This document shows, one piece after another, positions 17,715 through 26,704 of a stretch of DNA of 64,000 nucleotides (within the stretch, counting starts at the first letter, position 1; the number at the start of each line of letters is the position of its first letter). The translations under genes were made by a program, and so were the position numbers. The notes under the pieces were generated by a model. It had not been told where the DNA came from, made no database searches, and was given only the letters and a program-made list of their open reading frames with translations. The stretch is from contig NZ_SGOM01000001.1 of NCBI RefSeq assembly GCF_022113815.1, positions 578,684-642,683 on the forward strand. Direction: 5' to 3'. The stretch comes from Vibrio cincinnatiensis (lineage in GTDB: Bacteria > Pseudomonadota > Gammaproteobacteria > Enterobacterales > Vibrionaceae).

Positions 17715-18686
17715 TTAAAAAATATAACTATCCATCATACTGACTAATTTGCCAATTTCAGGTTTTGTAATGGTATCATTTGCTCCTAGTGACAGCGCTT
17801 TAGAACGGTTGTCATCACTCATTAAAGAAGAAAACATAACAATAGGAGTGTTATTGTACGCTTCATTTTCACGTAAGCGTTTCACCAAATGCATTCCATC
17901 CATTCGTGGCATTTCTACGTCGGTAACTAAAGCGTTAACTAACTCACTGACTGACAACTTCTCTTCATTAGCAATACGTTGAATGTCCATCAATTTTTCA
18001 TACGCTTCACCGCCATCTTTACAAGCGATGACGTTATACCCAGCAGAGCTTAATGTATCTTGAATCAGGCTACGAATAAAAGCAGAGTCATCAACCACCA
18101 TCACCGTTTTTGCATTACGCTTAGCAAGCATTTTCTGATTAAGGTCAACTGAACGATCCACCTTAACATCATATTTTTCCATGCTTAATTCTGGGTTAAT
18201 GTCAGCGATGATTTTTTCAAAATCCAGAATCATGATTAATTTTTGTTCTTTTCGTACCACAGCGACAACACAATCTTGCTCTCCTGATTCAAGAAACTGA
18301 CTCGGTGATTCAACATCATTCCATGAAATACGATGAATACGGCTAATGCTGTCAATCAAAAATCCATTGGTCATCCGGTTAAAATCGGTCACGATGACAT
18401 ATTTGTTGTCGACACCTTTACGAGTCGGTACGCCTAGCCATCCTGCGAGATCCACCAGCGGAGTCAAAATGTCACGAGAAGAGAAAACACCAATCATATG
18501 AGGCTGTGCATTTGGGTAATCCGTGGTATCTGGAACCCGGATCACTTCTCGAACTTTGGCTACGTTAATACCGTAGTAACAAGTTTTTGTCTCACCATTC
18601 GGTAATAATTTCTCCAGATGAAACTCAATAATTTCCAGTTCGTTGGTGCCGCTTTCTAATAAAATAGTACTGCTTGGGTTACTCAT
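17715..18686 (-). CDS. cheV: Chemotaxis coupling protein CheV
   Basis: A 323-residue fusion of an N-terminal CheW-like domain (residues ~15-165: CYYGINVAKVREVIRVP, GVFSSRDILTPLVDLAGWLG) and a C-terminal receiver domain (residues ~190-323). The receiver has the acidic pair VVDDSAFIR, phospho-acceptor aspartate in TDVEMPRMDG and the conserved lysine in DTITKPE. It couples chemoreceptors to CheA and may buffer phosphate for adaptation. ATG 18686 gives the usual MSNPSST start; an in-frame GTG lies at 18695. Located away from the main chemotaxis cluster, as CheV genes often are. Confidence 0.92.
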   Translation of the reverse strand: MSNPSSTILLESGTNELEIIEFHLEKLLPNGETKTCYYGINVAKVREVIRVPDTTDYPNAQPHMIGVFSSRDILTPLVDLAGWLGVPTRKGVDNKYVIVTDFNRMTNGFLIDSISRIHRISWNDVESPSQFLESGEQDCVVAVVRKEQKLIMILDFEKIIADINPELSMEKYDVKVDRSVDLNQKMLAKRNAKTVMVVDDSAFIRSLIQDTLSSAGYNVIACKDGGEAYEKLMDIQRIANEEKLSVSELVNALVTDVEMPRMDGMHLVKRLRENEAYNNTPIVMFSSLMSDDNRSKALSLGANDTITKPEIGKLVSMMDSYIF

Positions 18687-19195
18687 AATGATCACATCTT
18701 TAAGGCAAGTCGACGATATTGTTCAATTTTTCTAGTATACACCGAAGTTCCCGTAAAGATAATCCGCTCAACAAGACATACTCTCTATTTTGTTAGGTAT
18801 CACTGATAATTCAGCAGAAAAATACCCAAACAATGACGTCGTACAAAAACAGGCTGAACATTAACCTCGCTATTCAAAATCATTCTAGCTAACTTGGCTT
18901 GGATGAAAGTCAGTCATTCGAAATAATAATATTTAACGCTATGATTTATAAATATAAAATAAAGGAAGACAAAGATTCATTAATGATAAATTTATTAGCT
19001 AATAACTCTTCCCTATTTACACTCGAAAATCTGTCATTGATCACATTAAGATTCGCGTATTTTTTGCCCAATTGCGTGGTTACCTATATACTAAATGGAG
19101 CAGTGAGGAGTAAAAGTTATTGCCATTCTACGCTCGATTATAATGACTAATGTGGTAGATAGCTCACCCTATACATTGTCAGGAGGAAAGTAACA
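18687..19195. other. Large AT-rich intergenic region between cheV and the 80-residue gene
   Basis: About 510 bases hold the cheV promoter on the minus strand and, at the right end, a possible promoter for the small gene at 19196. An open frame from a TTG at 18899 (83 codons) has no ribosome binding site and unlikely composition, so I do not call it. No tRNA or clear small-RNA terminator is seen. Confidence 0.4.
19116..19144 (+). promoter_or_regulatory. Possible promoter of the small gene at 19196
   Basis: A perfect -10 TATAAT lies at 19139-19144, with a weak -35 GTTATT at 19116-19121, 17 bases upstream. It would give an RNA with a ~45-base leader before the strong ribosome binding site. Confidence 0.4.
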
Positions 19196-19438
19196 ATGGA
19201 AAAAGATGCTTTAGGTATATGCCTTTCACGAGACATGCTAAACGAGCATCTCCTTTCGACGTTTACTCATGTCCGGGCCTATGAATTAGAAACCGAAGAT
19301 CATGAAAACTTACGTGTCTTGCTTGCGTTCCCACAAATGTCTGGAAAAGATGTACTCACAACAATGCAAGGGACCAAAAAGCTCATATGGCGCGCAGATT
19401 TCTTATGTCCCTACTATTCTCATAATATTCATATATAA
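19196..19438 (+). CDS. Small orphan protein, 80 residues
   Basis: No family is recognised. The frame is preceded by a near-ideal ribosome binding site (AGGAGG, 9 bases before the ATG) and a TATAAT promoter element, and is followed by a stable hairpin, so it looks like a complete one-gene unit. The protein is soluble in appearance and mixed-charge, with a central EDHENLRVLLAFPQMSGKDV stretch; it has three cysteines and no signal peptide or membrane segment. It lies immediately upstream of the TolC/HlyD/permease operon on the same strand. It could be a regulator, a leader ORF or unrelated. Confidence 0.5.
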   Translation: MEKDALGICLSRDMLNEHLLSTFTHVRAYELETEDHENLRVLLAFPQMSGKDVLTTMQGTKKLIWRADFLCPYYSHNIHI

Positions 19439-19443
19439 CATTA

Positions 19444-19471
19444 TTGCTGGTTCGGGTTTTCGAATCAGCAA
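19444..19471 (+). terminator. Hairpin after the small gene
   Basis: TTGCTGGTTCG (19444-19454) pairs with CGAATCAGCAA (19461-19471), an 11 bp stem with one G-T pair and a 6-base loop, followed by TTCGACTTTTG. It is plausible as a terminator or attenuator ahead of the export operon. Confidence 0.5.
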
Positions 19472-19562
19472 TTCGACTTTTGTTACAACAAAATACTACT
19501 CAGCCCTGTCGAAAATCTATAATATAGAGCATTAACTCTAAACCTGATTCTGAACGGAAAGT

Positions 19563-20972
19563 ATGAAGCCAAAATCACTCACTCTCTTGATGTGCTCATT
19601 GCTGGGTATTTCATCGGTATCCGCTGCGCCCATTTCGTTCCAGCAAGCTTGGGAAATTTTGCAGCAAAGTAACCATTCTTTAGCCGCTGAACGAGCCAAT
19701 GTTGAACACTATCAGTACATGCAAGATTCAACGTTTAATTTGAATTTACCTTCCGTTACCGTCAGTGCAAACTACATACGCTTAGATCAAGATGTCACAC
19801 TATCCTTAAAACAAATCGAAAAAAGCAGCAATGCAAGTTTAGGGGCACTCAATAAACTGGGTTCCCTAACATCGACGATGACAGAACGCGATATCTTCAG
19901 TTCTTCCATTCGAGCCGTTTGGCCCATTTTTACAGGTGGCCGAATTACGGCAGCACAAACCGCTGCTGAAGGAAAAAAAGAAGAAGCACAAAGCCAGCTT
20001 GCCATGGTCATTCAAGCTCGCTATGAAGATCTAGCGAAGTATTACTACAGTGTGGTACTGGCAAAAGAAGTGCTTAATACTCGCATTGCCGTTGAACAAG
20101 GCCTAACCCAACACAGAGATAATGCCTTAAAACTTGAGAAGCAAGGTCAGATTGCCCTAGTGGAACGCTTACAAGCTGAAGCATCGCTAGATAAGGCCAT
20201 GATTGATCGTAAAAAAGCAGAAAAAGATCTCGACATTGCCCAAAGTGCATTAACTCAGATACTCAATCAAGATCAATCGGTTGAACCAAGTGGTCAACTT
20301 TTTATCAACCAAAACTTACCACCACTTTCTGCCTTTGTTGAACAAACATTATCGACGTATCCAGGTTTAGAATTACTATCAGCTAAAGAGAAACAAGCCA
20401 ATAGTTTAATAAAAGCAGAAAAAGGTAAGTACTACCCGGAAGTTTATGCTTTTGGTAACTACAGCCTATACGATGATGATTCTCTGGTTAGTCAAATGAA
20501 ACCAGATTGGATGGTCGGTGTTGGTGTCAGCATTCCCCTAATCGAAAATACAGGGCGGAGTCATCAAGTAAAAGCGGCAAACAGCACGGTTTCACAAGTG
20601 CGTTTTTTACGCGCTCAAGCAGAACAAGATCTCACCGTTTTAGTTGAAAAAACATACAAAGAAGCTGAACAAGCTCTCGAAGAAGTTCAAGGTTTGGATT
20701 CCAGCTTAACTCTCGCACAAGAAAACCTTCTTCTACGTCAAAAAGCATTTAACCAAGGGCTTGCTACCTCTTTAGATGTGGTTGATGCCGAACTTTATTT
20801 AGCCAGTATTCGCACTCAACAAGCGGTTGCTGGATTTAACTATCTTATCTCCTTGAGTAAACTTTTAGCACTCTCTAGTGAAATGAATACCTTTTCACAA
20901 TATAAACAGACGGCCACCCCTCTGACTATGCAATTTACTCAAGATCTTACTTCACAAAAGGAACCATCATGA
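19563..20972 (+). CDS. TolC-family outer membrane efflux protein
   Basis: A 469-residue precursor with a signal peptide (cleavage near SVSA-AP) and two OEP repeats with long coiled helices (residues ~25-230 and ~245-435). Family signs include the alpha-helical barrel sequence QARYEDLAKYYYSVVLAKEV in repeat 1 and LRQKAFNQGLATSLDVVDAELYLA in repeat 2. It forms the outer-membrane/periplasmic duct of a tripartite exporter. GGAAAGT precedes the ATG. The hlyD gene overlaps its stop by four bases, so the genes are translationally coupled. Confidence 0.9.
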   Translation: MKPKSLTLLMCSLLGISSVSAAPISFQQAWEILQQSNHSLAAERANVEHYQYMQDSTFNLNLPSVTVSANYIRLDQDVTLSLKQIEKSSNASLGALNKLGSLTSTMTERDIFSSSIRAVWPIFTGGRITAAQTAAEGKKEEAQSQLAMVIQARYEDLAKYYYSVVLAKEVLNTRIAVEQGLTQHRDNALKLEKQGQIALVERLQAEASLDKAMIDRKKAEKDLDIAQSALTQILNQDQSVEPSGQLFINQNLPPLSAFVEQTLSTYPGLELLSAKEKQANSLIKAEKGKYYPEVYAFGNYSLYDDDSLVSQMKPDWMVGVGVSIPLIENTGRSHQVKAANSTVSQVRFLRAQAEQDLTVLVEKTYKEAEQALEEVQGLDSSLTLAQENLLLRQKAFNQGLATSLDVVDAELYLASIRTQQAVAGFNYLISLSKLLALSSEMNTFSQYKQTATPLTMQFTQDLTSQKEPS

Positions 20973-21943
20973 AAGCGGTAAAATCGTCTCTTCTTACTGT
21001 TACAGCCATCGCGGCCGTCACTTGGGTCGGCTACAGCTTTTATCAGGCTTATCAGCCAAAACCGGTTCGCCTTCAGGGGCAAATAGAGTCTCAGCAATAC
21101 AGTATTTCATCAAAGGTGCCGGGACGAATCGATCAAGTGTTTGTACGTAAAGGGGATGATGTAACTAAAGGTCAGCTTATTTTCACTTTGCATAGCCCTG
21201 AAATTGAAGCCAAACTTGACCAAGCCTTAGCGGGTCAAAAAGCCGCTGGTGCTTTGGCTCAAGAAGCCGAAAAAGGGTCACGTAACCAACAGATTCATGC
21301 TGCACGTGATCAATGGCTGACAGCTAAAGCAGCGGCTGATTTGGCTGAAAAAACCTATTTGCGTGTTAATAACCTTTATCAAGAAGGCGTTGTTTCTGAG
21401 CAGAAACGTGATGAAGCCAACACTCAATGGCAAGCCGCCAAGCACAGTGAAAGTGCTGCGTTTCAAATGTATGAAATGGCTAAAGAAGGTGCTCGTGAAG
21501 AAACCATTCTTGCCGCGTTAGAAAAAGAGCGAATGGCAGCAGGAGCAGTCGCTGAAGTTGAAGCGTATGCGGCAGATACACGGATTGAAAGTTGGTTTAA
21601 TGGTGAAGTTTCACAAGTGCTAATGCATGATGGTGAATTAGCACCTCAAGGTTTCCCTGTGGTCACGGTGATTGATCGAGCAGATTCTTGGGCTGTCTTT
21701 AATGTGCGTGAAGATCTTCTGCAACACTTTAAAAAAGGGCAAACATTTAACGCTTTTCTTCCAGCATTAAATCAATCTATTGAGTTTAAAGTTACCCATA
21801 TTGCCGCAATGGGCGATTTTGCGACTTGGCGCTCAACCGATGCGACACAAGGGTTTGATCTACGAACTTTTGAAGTGGAAGCTCGCCCAACACAAGCAAT
21901 AGAAGGGTTGAGAATGGGAATGACTGTCGCAGTTGAGCTATAA
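20969..21943 (+). CDS. HlyD-family periplasmic adaptor (membrane fusion protein)
   Basis: A 324-residue adaptor with an N-terminal membrane anchor (residues ~6-28). A lipoyl/biotinyl half-motif follows (ISSKVPGRIDQVFVRKGDDVTKGQ), then a coiled-coil hairpin (residues ~75-190) with the second lipoyl half (WFNGEVSQVLMHDGELAPQG) and a beta barrel. It links the inner-membrane permease to the TolC-like duct. It resembles the YhiI/YbhG-type adaptors that pair with ABC-2 permeases. GGAACCATC precedes its ATG. The next gene starts three bases after its stop. Confidence 0.9.
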   Translation: MKAVKSSLLTVTAIAAVTWVGYSFYQAYQPKPVRLQGQIESQQYSISSKVPGRIDQVFVRKGDDVTKGQLIFTLHSPEIEAKLDQALAGQKAAGALAQEAEKGSRNQQIHAARDQWLTAKAAADLAEKTYLRVNNLYQEGVVSEQKRDEANTQWQAAKHSESAAFQMYEMAKEGAREETILAALEKERMAAGAVAEVEAYAADTRIESWFNGEVSQVLMHDGELAPQGFPVVTVIDRADSWAVFNVREDLLQHFKKGQTFNAFLPALNQSIEFKVTHIAAMGDFATWRSTDATQGFDLRTFEVEARPTQAIEGLRMGMTVAVEL

Positions 21944-21946
21944 ATC

Positions 21947-23110
21947 ATGCGTAATCCCCTACCCTCACAATGGCAGTTATTACGTCACGACCACTGGTTA
22001 CTCTCTTGCCTAACATGGGTTCCGCTTCTTGTCGGAGCCCTGCTCTGGTGGATATTCTCGCAAGGCGTCTTACAAAACTTACCCGTTGGTGTGGTTGACT
22101 TATCGCACAGTCAGCTCTCTCGGCAATTAACCCGTCATTTGGATGCCACTTCAACCCTTTCTGTCACACGACAGTATCAAACGGTTGCTCAAGCGAAGGA
22201 AGAGTTAATCTCTAGCCAAATCTACGCTTATGTGATTATCCCGGATCAATTTGATAAAAAGATATACCGAGGAGAACAACCCAAAGTAACGACGTTTTAC
22301 AATAGTCAGTACATATTAGTTGGGCGTTTGATTAATTCTGCGATCCTTCAGGCTCAAGGAACCTTGAATGCTCAAATAGAAGGGATGAAAACCTTAACTA
22401 AAGGTAGCCAAACATCGCTCAGTGCAATGGGAAGAGCCGTTCCCGTTCGCACCCAAATGACCCCGCTATTTAATCGAAACAATAACTACACCCAGTTTTT
22501 AGTTTCAGCAGCCGTGCCTGCCGTTTGGCAAATATTTATTGTCGTCACCACGATTATGATTTTAACGGCAAACTATCGAGAGTATGGCTTGAACCGCTGG
22601 CTAAACGATCGACCTCTTCGGCATTTAATCGCCACTCTCGCACCCTACTCGGTTATATTCCTTCTCCAAGGCGTCATTTTTCTCGTCTGCTTTTATCGCT
22701 TTATGCAATGGCCTATACATGGCAGCCTACCGGTGATCATCTTTGCTCAGGCGATTACAGTGATAGCTTGCATCATTATGGGCGGTGTTTTCTATTTTCT
22801 GACCCTTGATCCTGCACGAGCAATGAGCTTCGCCGGTGCTTTCACAGCCCCAAGCTTTGCCTTTATGGGGGTCACTTTTCCGGCCTCAGATATGAATAAC
22901 CTTGCTTTGATTTGGCGGAGCTTATTACCGATTAGCCATTATATTGAGGTACAGCTAACTCAGATCAACTATGGCTTAAGTGCTATCCAATCTTTACAGC
23001 ACCTAATACCTATGGTGGGTTATCTTATTCCACTTTGGATCACTCTTGCTTTGATCCGTAAGCATCAGAGCAAAGAAACACAATCAGGGGGTGCTCATGA
23101 CCTTGTTTGA
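21947..23110 (+). CDS. ABC-2 type permease (YhhJ/YbhS-like), first of two
   Basis: A 387-residue inner-membrane protein with an N-terminal TM segment (VPLLVGALLWWIFSQGVL) and a large periplasmic domain (residues ~40-180: VGVVDLSHSQLSRQLTRHLD). Five or six TM segments fill the C-terminal half. This is the ABC2_membrane_3 architecture of exporters that normally work with an ATPase. It overlaps the second permease by 14 bases. No Walker motif is present here or in the neighbours, so the energy source must be encoded elsewhere. Confidence 0.87.
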   Translation: MRNPLPSQWQLLRHDHWLLSCLTWVPLLVGALLWWIFSQGVLQNLPVGVVDLSHSQLSRQLTRHLDATSTLSVTRQYQTVAQAKEELISSQIYAYVIIPDQFDKKIYRGEQPKVTTFYNSQYILVGRLINSAILQAQGTLNAQIEGMKTLTKGSQTSLSAMGRAVPVRTQMTPLFNRNNNYTQFLVSAAVPAVWQIFIVVTTIMILTANYREYGLNRWLNDRPLRHLIATLAPYSVIFLLQGVIFLVCFYRFMQWPIHGSLPVIIFAQAITVIACIIMGGVFYFLTLDPARAMSFAGAFTAPSFAFMGVTFPASDMNNLALIWRSLLPISHYIEVQLTQINYGLSAIQSLQHLIPMVGYLIPLWITLALIRKHQSKETQSGGAHDLV

Positions 23111-24245
23111 ACTATTTAAAGCTGAATTAAAAGCTTTACTGACGAACCCTGTGGTTATGCTCACCATGATCGGTGGTGTTGTCTTTTACTCTTTTCTTTA
23201 CCCTTTACCGTATAGTCAACAAACCCCAAGAGAACTCCCTATCACCGTAGTTAACTTGGATAAAAGTCAAACCAGCTATCAACTTGAGCGTATGGTCGAT
23301 GCCACACCGCAGGTCCATGTGGTTCAGCGAGATCACTCCATTGAAGAAGCCAAACAAGCTTTCCTTAAGGGTGATGTTAGCGGCATTTTAGTGATTCCCG
23401 AGCACTTCTATAAAGATCTACTGCTAGGAAAAAGCCCAACATTAGCTTATGCCGGAGATGCAGCGTACTTTCTTGTTTATGGCACCATCGTTGAAGGTTT
23501 AGCTCAAGCGGGAGGAACTCTAGCTGCCAAAGCAAAAATATCCCGCCTAATAGTAGAGGGGGAACCATTAAGTATTGCTCTTGGCCACGCCTCCTCATTA
23601 CAGTCAAACCAGAAACCCACATTTAACCCTCGTATGGGATACATTGATTACGTCGTGCCCGCCGTGTTTGTGCTTATTTTACAACAAACCTTAGTCATGG
23701 CTTCTGGTCTAATGGTTGGGACACAAAAGCAAGGCAATGGTTATTGGAGCCGAGTTTCCCCACTTCGCTTAATTTTAATGCGTAGTCTCATCTTTGCTGT
23801 CTGCTACTACTTATTAAGTATGTACTACTTCGGCGCTAGTTTTAGCCGATTAGGCATCACTATGTTAGCAAACCCCGTCGAACTTCTGACATTACTGTTA
23901 CCGTTTTTACTCAGTGCTTGTTTTGTCGGTATCTGGCTTGGAGCCTTAGCACCAAGACGTGAGTTGGTGACCATGTTAGTTTTATTAAGCTCTTTACCGT
24001 TAGCGTTTTCAGCTGGCTTTATCTGGCCAATTGAGGCACTTCCAGCCCCTATCACATGGATAGCAAGCTTATTTCCAAGCACCCCAGGAATACAAGGCTT
24101 TTTAGCGTTAAACCAAATGGGGGCGGATTGGCAACAAATCGCACTTCAATGGACACTCCTTTGGCTACAAACCTTAGGATGGGGATATCTGGCTTGGTGG
24201 CAATTTAAACGAACGGGCAAAGGCGCTCTCGCTCACAGAGATTAA
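23097..24245 (+). CDS. ABC-2 type permease, second of two
   Basis: A 382-residue protein with the same architecture as its neighbour: N-terminal TM, periplasmic domain (VVNLDKSQTSYQLERMVDATPQ), then a cluster of TM segments including LRLILMRSLIFAVCYYLLS and the LPLAFSAGFIWPIEALP stretch typical of ABC-2 permeases. The ATG at 23097 is chosen because AGGGGG lies just upstream; a GTG at 23091 would add two residues. The pair probably forms a heterodimer. The operon ends here, convergent with the kinase gene. Confidence 0.87.
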   Translation: MTLFELFKAELKALLTNPVVMLTMIGGVVFYSFLYPLPYSQQTPRELPITVVNLDKSQTSYQLERMVDATPQVHVVQRDHSIEEAKQAFLKGDVSGILVIPEHFYKDLLLGKSPTLAYAGDAAYFLVYGTIVEGLAQAGGTLAAKAKISRLIVEGEPLSIALGHASSLQSNQKPTFNPRMGYIDYVVPAVFVLILQQTLVMASGLMVGTQKQGNGYWSRVSPLRLILMRSLIFAVCYYLLSMYYFGASFSRLGITMLANPVELLTLLLPFLLSACFVGIWLGALAPRRELVTMLVLLSSLPLAFSAGFIWPIEALPAPITWIASLFPSTPGIQGFLALNQMGADWQQIALQWTLLWLQTLGWGYLAWWQFKRTGKGALAHRD

Positions 24246-24248
24246 TCT

Positions 24249-24623
24249 TTACTCCTGCCACTGTTTGCGCATACGAGCCACAGTGGCAGCATCCACATGG
24301 TGGATATTATCAAACGATCCACGACAAACTCGTATCACTAATTGAGCATGATACTTTCGTGCTAAATATCGATAAGCCTCCATCTCCCATTGCCGAACAA
24401 ACGTATTGGCCACTACTACGCTCTCTCCTTTTGCTAACCAATATTCCGTCTGCTGCTGACACCACAAATGGGCCTGTGAAATAGCGTTAGGACGATAGCA
24501 ATACTCTCCCTGATCATTGATAAAATACATATCTGCTTCGATATGTTTTCCTGGCAATTTTCTCGCAAGCGTGGATTTTCCGGAGCCAGGTAACCCACGA
24601 ATTAAGGTCAATGACAAAACCAT
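24249..24623 (-). CDS. Small P-loop ATPase/kinase (zeta/NEDD4BP2-like)
   Basis: A 124-residue protein begins almost at once with the Walker A motif GLPGSGKST (residues ~10-18). It has EADMYF near residue 32 where zeta-toxin/polynucleotide-kinase-like proteins place a catalytic aspartate, and VVVANTFVRQWEMEAY as the second family motif. It probably phosphorylates a small molecule or nucleic-acid end; the substrate is unknown. AGG lies 7 bases before the ATG. It stands alone, converging on the export operon with a 3-base gap. Confidence 0.8.
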   Translation of the reverse strand: MVLSLTLIRGLPGSGKSTLARKLPGKHIEADMYFINDQGEYCYRPNAISQAHLWCQQQTEYWLAKGESVVVANTFVRQWEMEAYRYLARKYHAQLVIRVCRGSFDNIHHVDAATVARMRKQWQE

Positions 24624-24814
24624 AAGTAAGCCTATTATATCCCTTTTCTCTTTCTACTTCACGCCACTGTGATATTGCTTACCGAGTAATAGCATCATCT
24701 ATAGTCATCAGGATAAATGTACAAGCGACCAACGGAGTATCCGTCTATCTGGGTATTGATGTGTATTGAAATTTAGGTAAACGAGTTAATTTAAACGATA
24801 ACGGTAGTTAACTA

Positions 24815-24843
24815 TCGACTTTCTTAATCAGTTAAGCTATAAG
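24815..24843 (+). promoter_or_regulatory. Promoter of metA
   Basis: TCGACT (24815-24820) and TATAAG (24838-24843) are spaced 17 bases apart, 45 bases before the metA start. The -10 element overlaps the first MetJ box, as expected for repression. Confidence 0.5.
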
Positions 24844-24862
24844 TCTAGAAGTATAGACGTCC
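24839..24862 (+). promoter_or_regulatory. MetJ operator: three tandem met boxes
   Basis: Three contiguous 8-base units at 24839, 24847 and 24855 (ATAAGTCT, AGAAGTAT, AGACGTCC) match the met box AGACGTCT at 6, 6 and 7 of 8 positions. The phase is exact and they overlap the metA -10 element. This predicts repression by MetJ with S-adenosylmethionine. Confidence 0.75.
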
Positions 24863-24887
24863 AAGTACAATGCTTAGGGAGAAAGCT

Positions 24888-25829
24888 GTGCCTATTAAAA
24901 TTCCCGATCAATTACCAGCCACCGATGTATTGCGTAAAGAGAATATCTTTATCATGGCTGAGTCTCGCGCTTCAACGCAAGAAATCCGACCATTAAAAGT
25001 TCTTCTGTTGAACCTGATGCCTAAAAAAATCGAGACTGAAACACAATTTTTGCGCCTATTATCCAACTCTCCACTTCAAGTGGATATCGAACTGCTTCGG
25101 ATTGATGATCGCCCAAGTAAAAATACACCCGAGGAGCATCTCAACGCCTTCTACCGTCAGTTTGAGATGGTTCGACACCGTAATTTTGACGGGTTAATTA
25201 TTACGGGTGCACCTTTAGGCCTCGTGCAGTTTAAAGACGTCGCTTATTGGGATCACTTACAACATATCATGGCATGGGCAAAAGACCATGTCACCTCTAC
25301 GCTATATGTTTGCTGGGCCGCTCAAGCAGCACTGAAACTCCTTTATAACCTACCAAAACAAACGCGGGATGAAAAACTGTCTGGTGTTTATCACCATGAT
25401 ATCCATCAACCTTTTCATCCGTTACTACGTGGGTTTGATGATACGTTTCTTGCCCCGCATTCTCGCTATGCTGATTTTGATGCTAATTACTTAGCACAAC
25501 ATACCGATTTAGATCTCCTCGCAACGTCGGAGGTCGCCGGGGTCTACTTAGCCTCAACCAAAGACAAACGCCATGTTTTTGTTACAGGCCACCCAGAGTA
25601 TGATGCTTATACTCTTCATCAAGAATACGTTCGGGATCTAGCCGAAGGACTACAGCCCCCTATCCCAGTGAATTATTATCCTAATGATAATCCGGATAAT
25701 CCACCGAGAGCCAGTTGGCGTAGCCATGGGCATTTGCTGTTTTCTAACTGGCTCAATTACTGTGTTTACCAACAAACTCCTTACGATCTTGAGCACTTTA
25801 GTGAAGATAGGTTCACGAAAGACGATTAA
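24888..25829 (+). CDS. metA: Homoserine O-succinyltransferase MetA
   Basis: MetA transfers a succinyl (or acetyl) group to homoserine, the first committed step of methionine synthesis. The 313-residue protein shows [21 protein letters not shown], the catalytic cysteine in [10 protein letters not shown], and HPEYDA with the catalytic histidine and glutamate. It closely resembles E. coli MetA. The start is a GTG at 24888: AGGGAG lies 6 bases before it and it gives the family N-terminus [11 protein letters not shown]. An ATG at 24870 is upstream of the ribosome binding site. Acyl donor specificity cannot be read with certainty. Confidence 0.95.
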   Translation: MPIKIPDQLPATDVLRKENIFIMAESRASTQEIRPLKVLLLNLMPKKIETETQFLRLLSNSPLQVDIELLRIDDRPSKNTPEEHLNAFYRQFEMVRHRNFDGLIITGAPLGLVQFKDVAYWDHLQHIMAWAKDHVTSTLYVCWAAQAALKLLYNLPKQTRDEKLSGVYHHDIHQPFHPLLRGFDDTFLAPHSRYADFDANYLAQHTDLDLLATSEVAGVYLASTKDKRHVFVTGHPEYDAYTLHQEYVRDLAEGLQPPIPVNYYPNDNPDNPPRASWRSHGHLLFSNWLNYCVYQQTPYDLEHFSEDRFTKDD

Positions 25830-25840
25830 CCCTTTCTCAC

Positions 25841-25872
25841 GTATCCAAAGCGGCGATCTGCCCTTTGGATAC
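25841..25872 (+). terminator. Hairpin downstream of metA
   Basis: GTATCCAAAG (25841-25850) and CTTTGGATAC (25863-25872) form a perfect 10 bp stem, with GGC/GCC able to extend it inside the loop. No U tract follows. It is probably a terminator-like or mRNA-protecting structure between metA and pilF. Confidence 0.5.
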
Positions 25873-25988
25873 ATTAAGATTGCCAACTGACTCGCATTGT
25901 TTTTCCCCCACCATTCTCGGGCGACCTGATTTATCTATCATGCTTTCTATACCAAAATTCGGCTTGAGTTCGGTTAGGGAGAAACGTA

Positions 25989-26702
25989 ATGAAATATGTG
26001 TTGGCATTAAGCCTATCTATAGGCTTAACAGGCTGTGTCACCATCACAGAAAACGAACAAGCGGAATCGGTAAGCAACCCGATTGAAATGGCCGAATCAC
26101 GAATAGAGCTTGGGCTAGGCTATTTAAAAAATGGCAATCGCGTAAAAGCCCGTCAAAATTTACAAATCGCCATGCAGCATGCCCCTCATTACTATCGCGC
26201 TCAACTGTCAATGGCACATTACCTAGAAACTGTAGGAGAAAATAAAGCCGCAACTGAACTTTATCAAAATGCACTGCGTGATAATCCGCGTAATGGAAAT
26301 GTACTCAATAATTACGGTACTTTTTTATGTAAACAAGGAGAGTATGCGAAAGCCGATCAATTTTTTATGCGCGCAGTAAAACAACCCTACTACTACCTGA
26401 TCCCTGCCAGTTACGAAAACGCGGCATTTTGTGCTTTAAAATCCAATGATACCCCCAAAGCCAAACAGTATTTTAAACGAGTGTTGGATCATGATCCCAC
26501 ACGAGTGAACTCATTACTGCAACTTGCCAAACTGCAAATGGATGATAATGAACTCACTCAAGCGCGTATTCATTTGATGCAATTGCACCAACAGTATGGA
26601 TACCAAAAAGCCTCATTGCAGCTCTTGATTGAGCTGGAACAACGAGCTGGCAATAGCGCATTAGAGAACAAATATCAGGCCTTATTAGATAATCTCTCTT
26701 AA
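25989..26702 (+). CDS. pilF: Type IV pilus biogenesis lipoprotein PilF (PilW)
   Basis: A 237-residue lipoprotein has a lipobox LTGC with the lipidated cysteine at residue 16. TPR repeats then fill the protein (for example MAESRIELGLGYLKNGNRVK, LSMAHYLETVGENKAATELY, NNYGTFLCKQGEYAKADQFF). PilF pilots the PilQ secretin to the outer membrane for type IV pili, and V. cholerae needs it for pilus-mediated DNA uptake. It lies here downstream of metA rather than between rlmN and rodZ as in many gammaproteobacteria; I recall the same detached position (VC1612) in V. cholerae. GGGAG precedes the ATG. Confidence 0.87.
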   Translation: MKYVLALSLSIGLTGCVTITENEQAESVSNPIEMAESRIELGLGYLKNGNRVKARQNLQIAMQHAPHYYRAQLSMAHYLETVGENKAATELYQNALRDNPRNGNVLNNYGTFLCKQGEYAKADQFFMRAVKQPYYYLIPASYENAAFCALKSNDTPKAKQYFKRVLDHDPTRVNSLLQLAKLQMDDNELTQARIHLMQLHQQYGYQKASLQLLIELEQRAGNSALENKYQALLDNLS

Positions 26703-26704
26703 GG

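Noticed and set aside
18899..19150. 83-codon frame in the cheV upstream region
   Set aside because: It starts at TTG without a ribosome binding site, is AT-biased and has no family resemblance.
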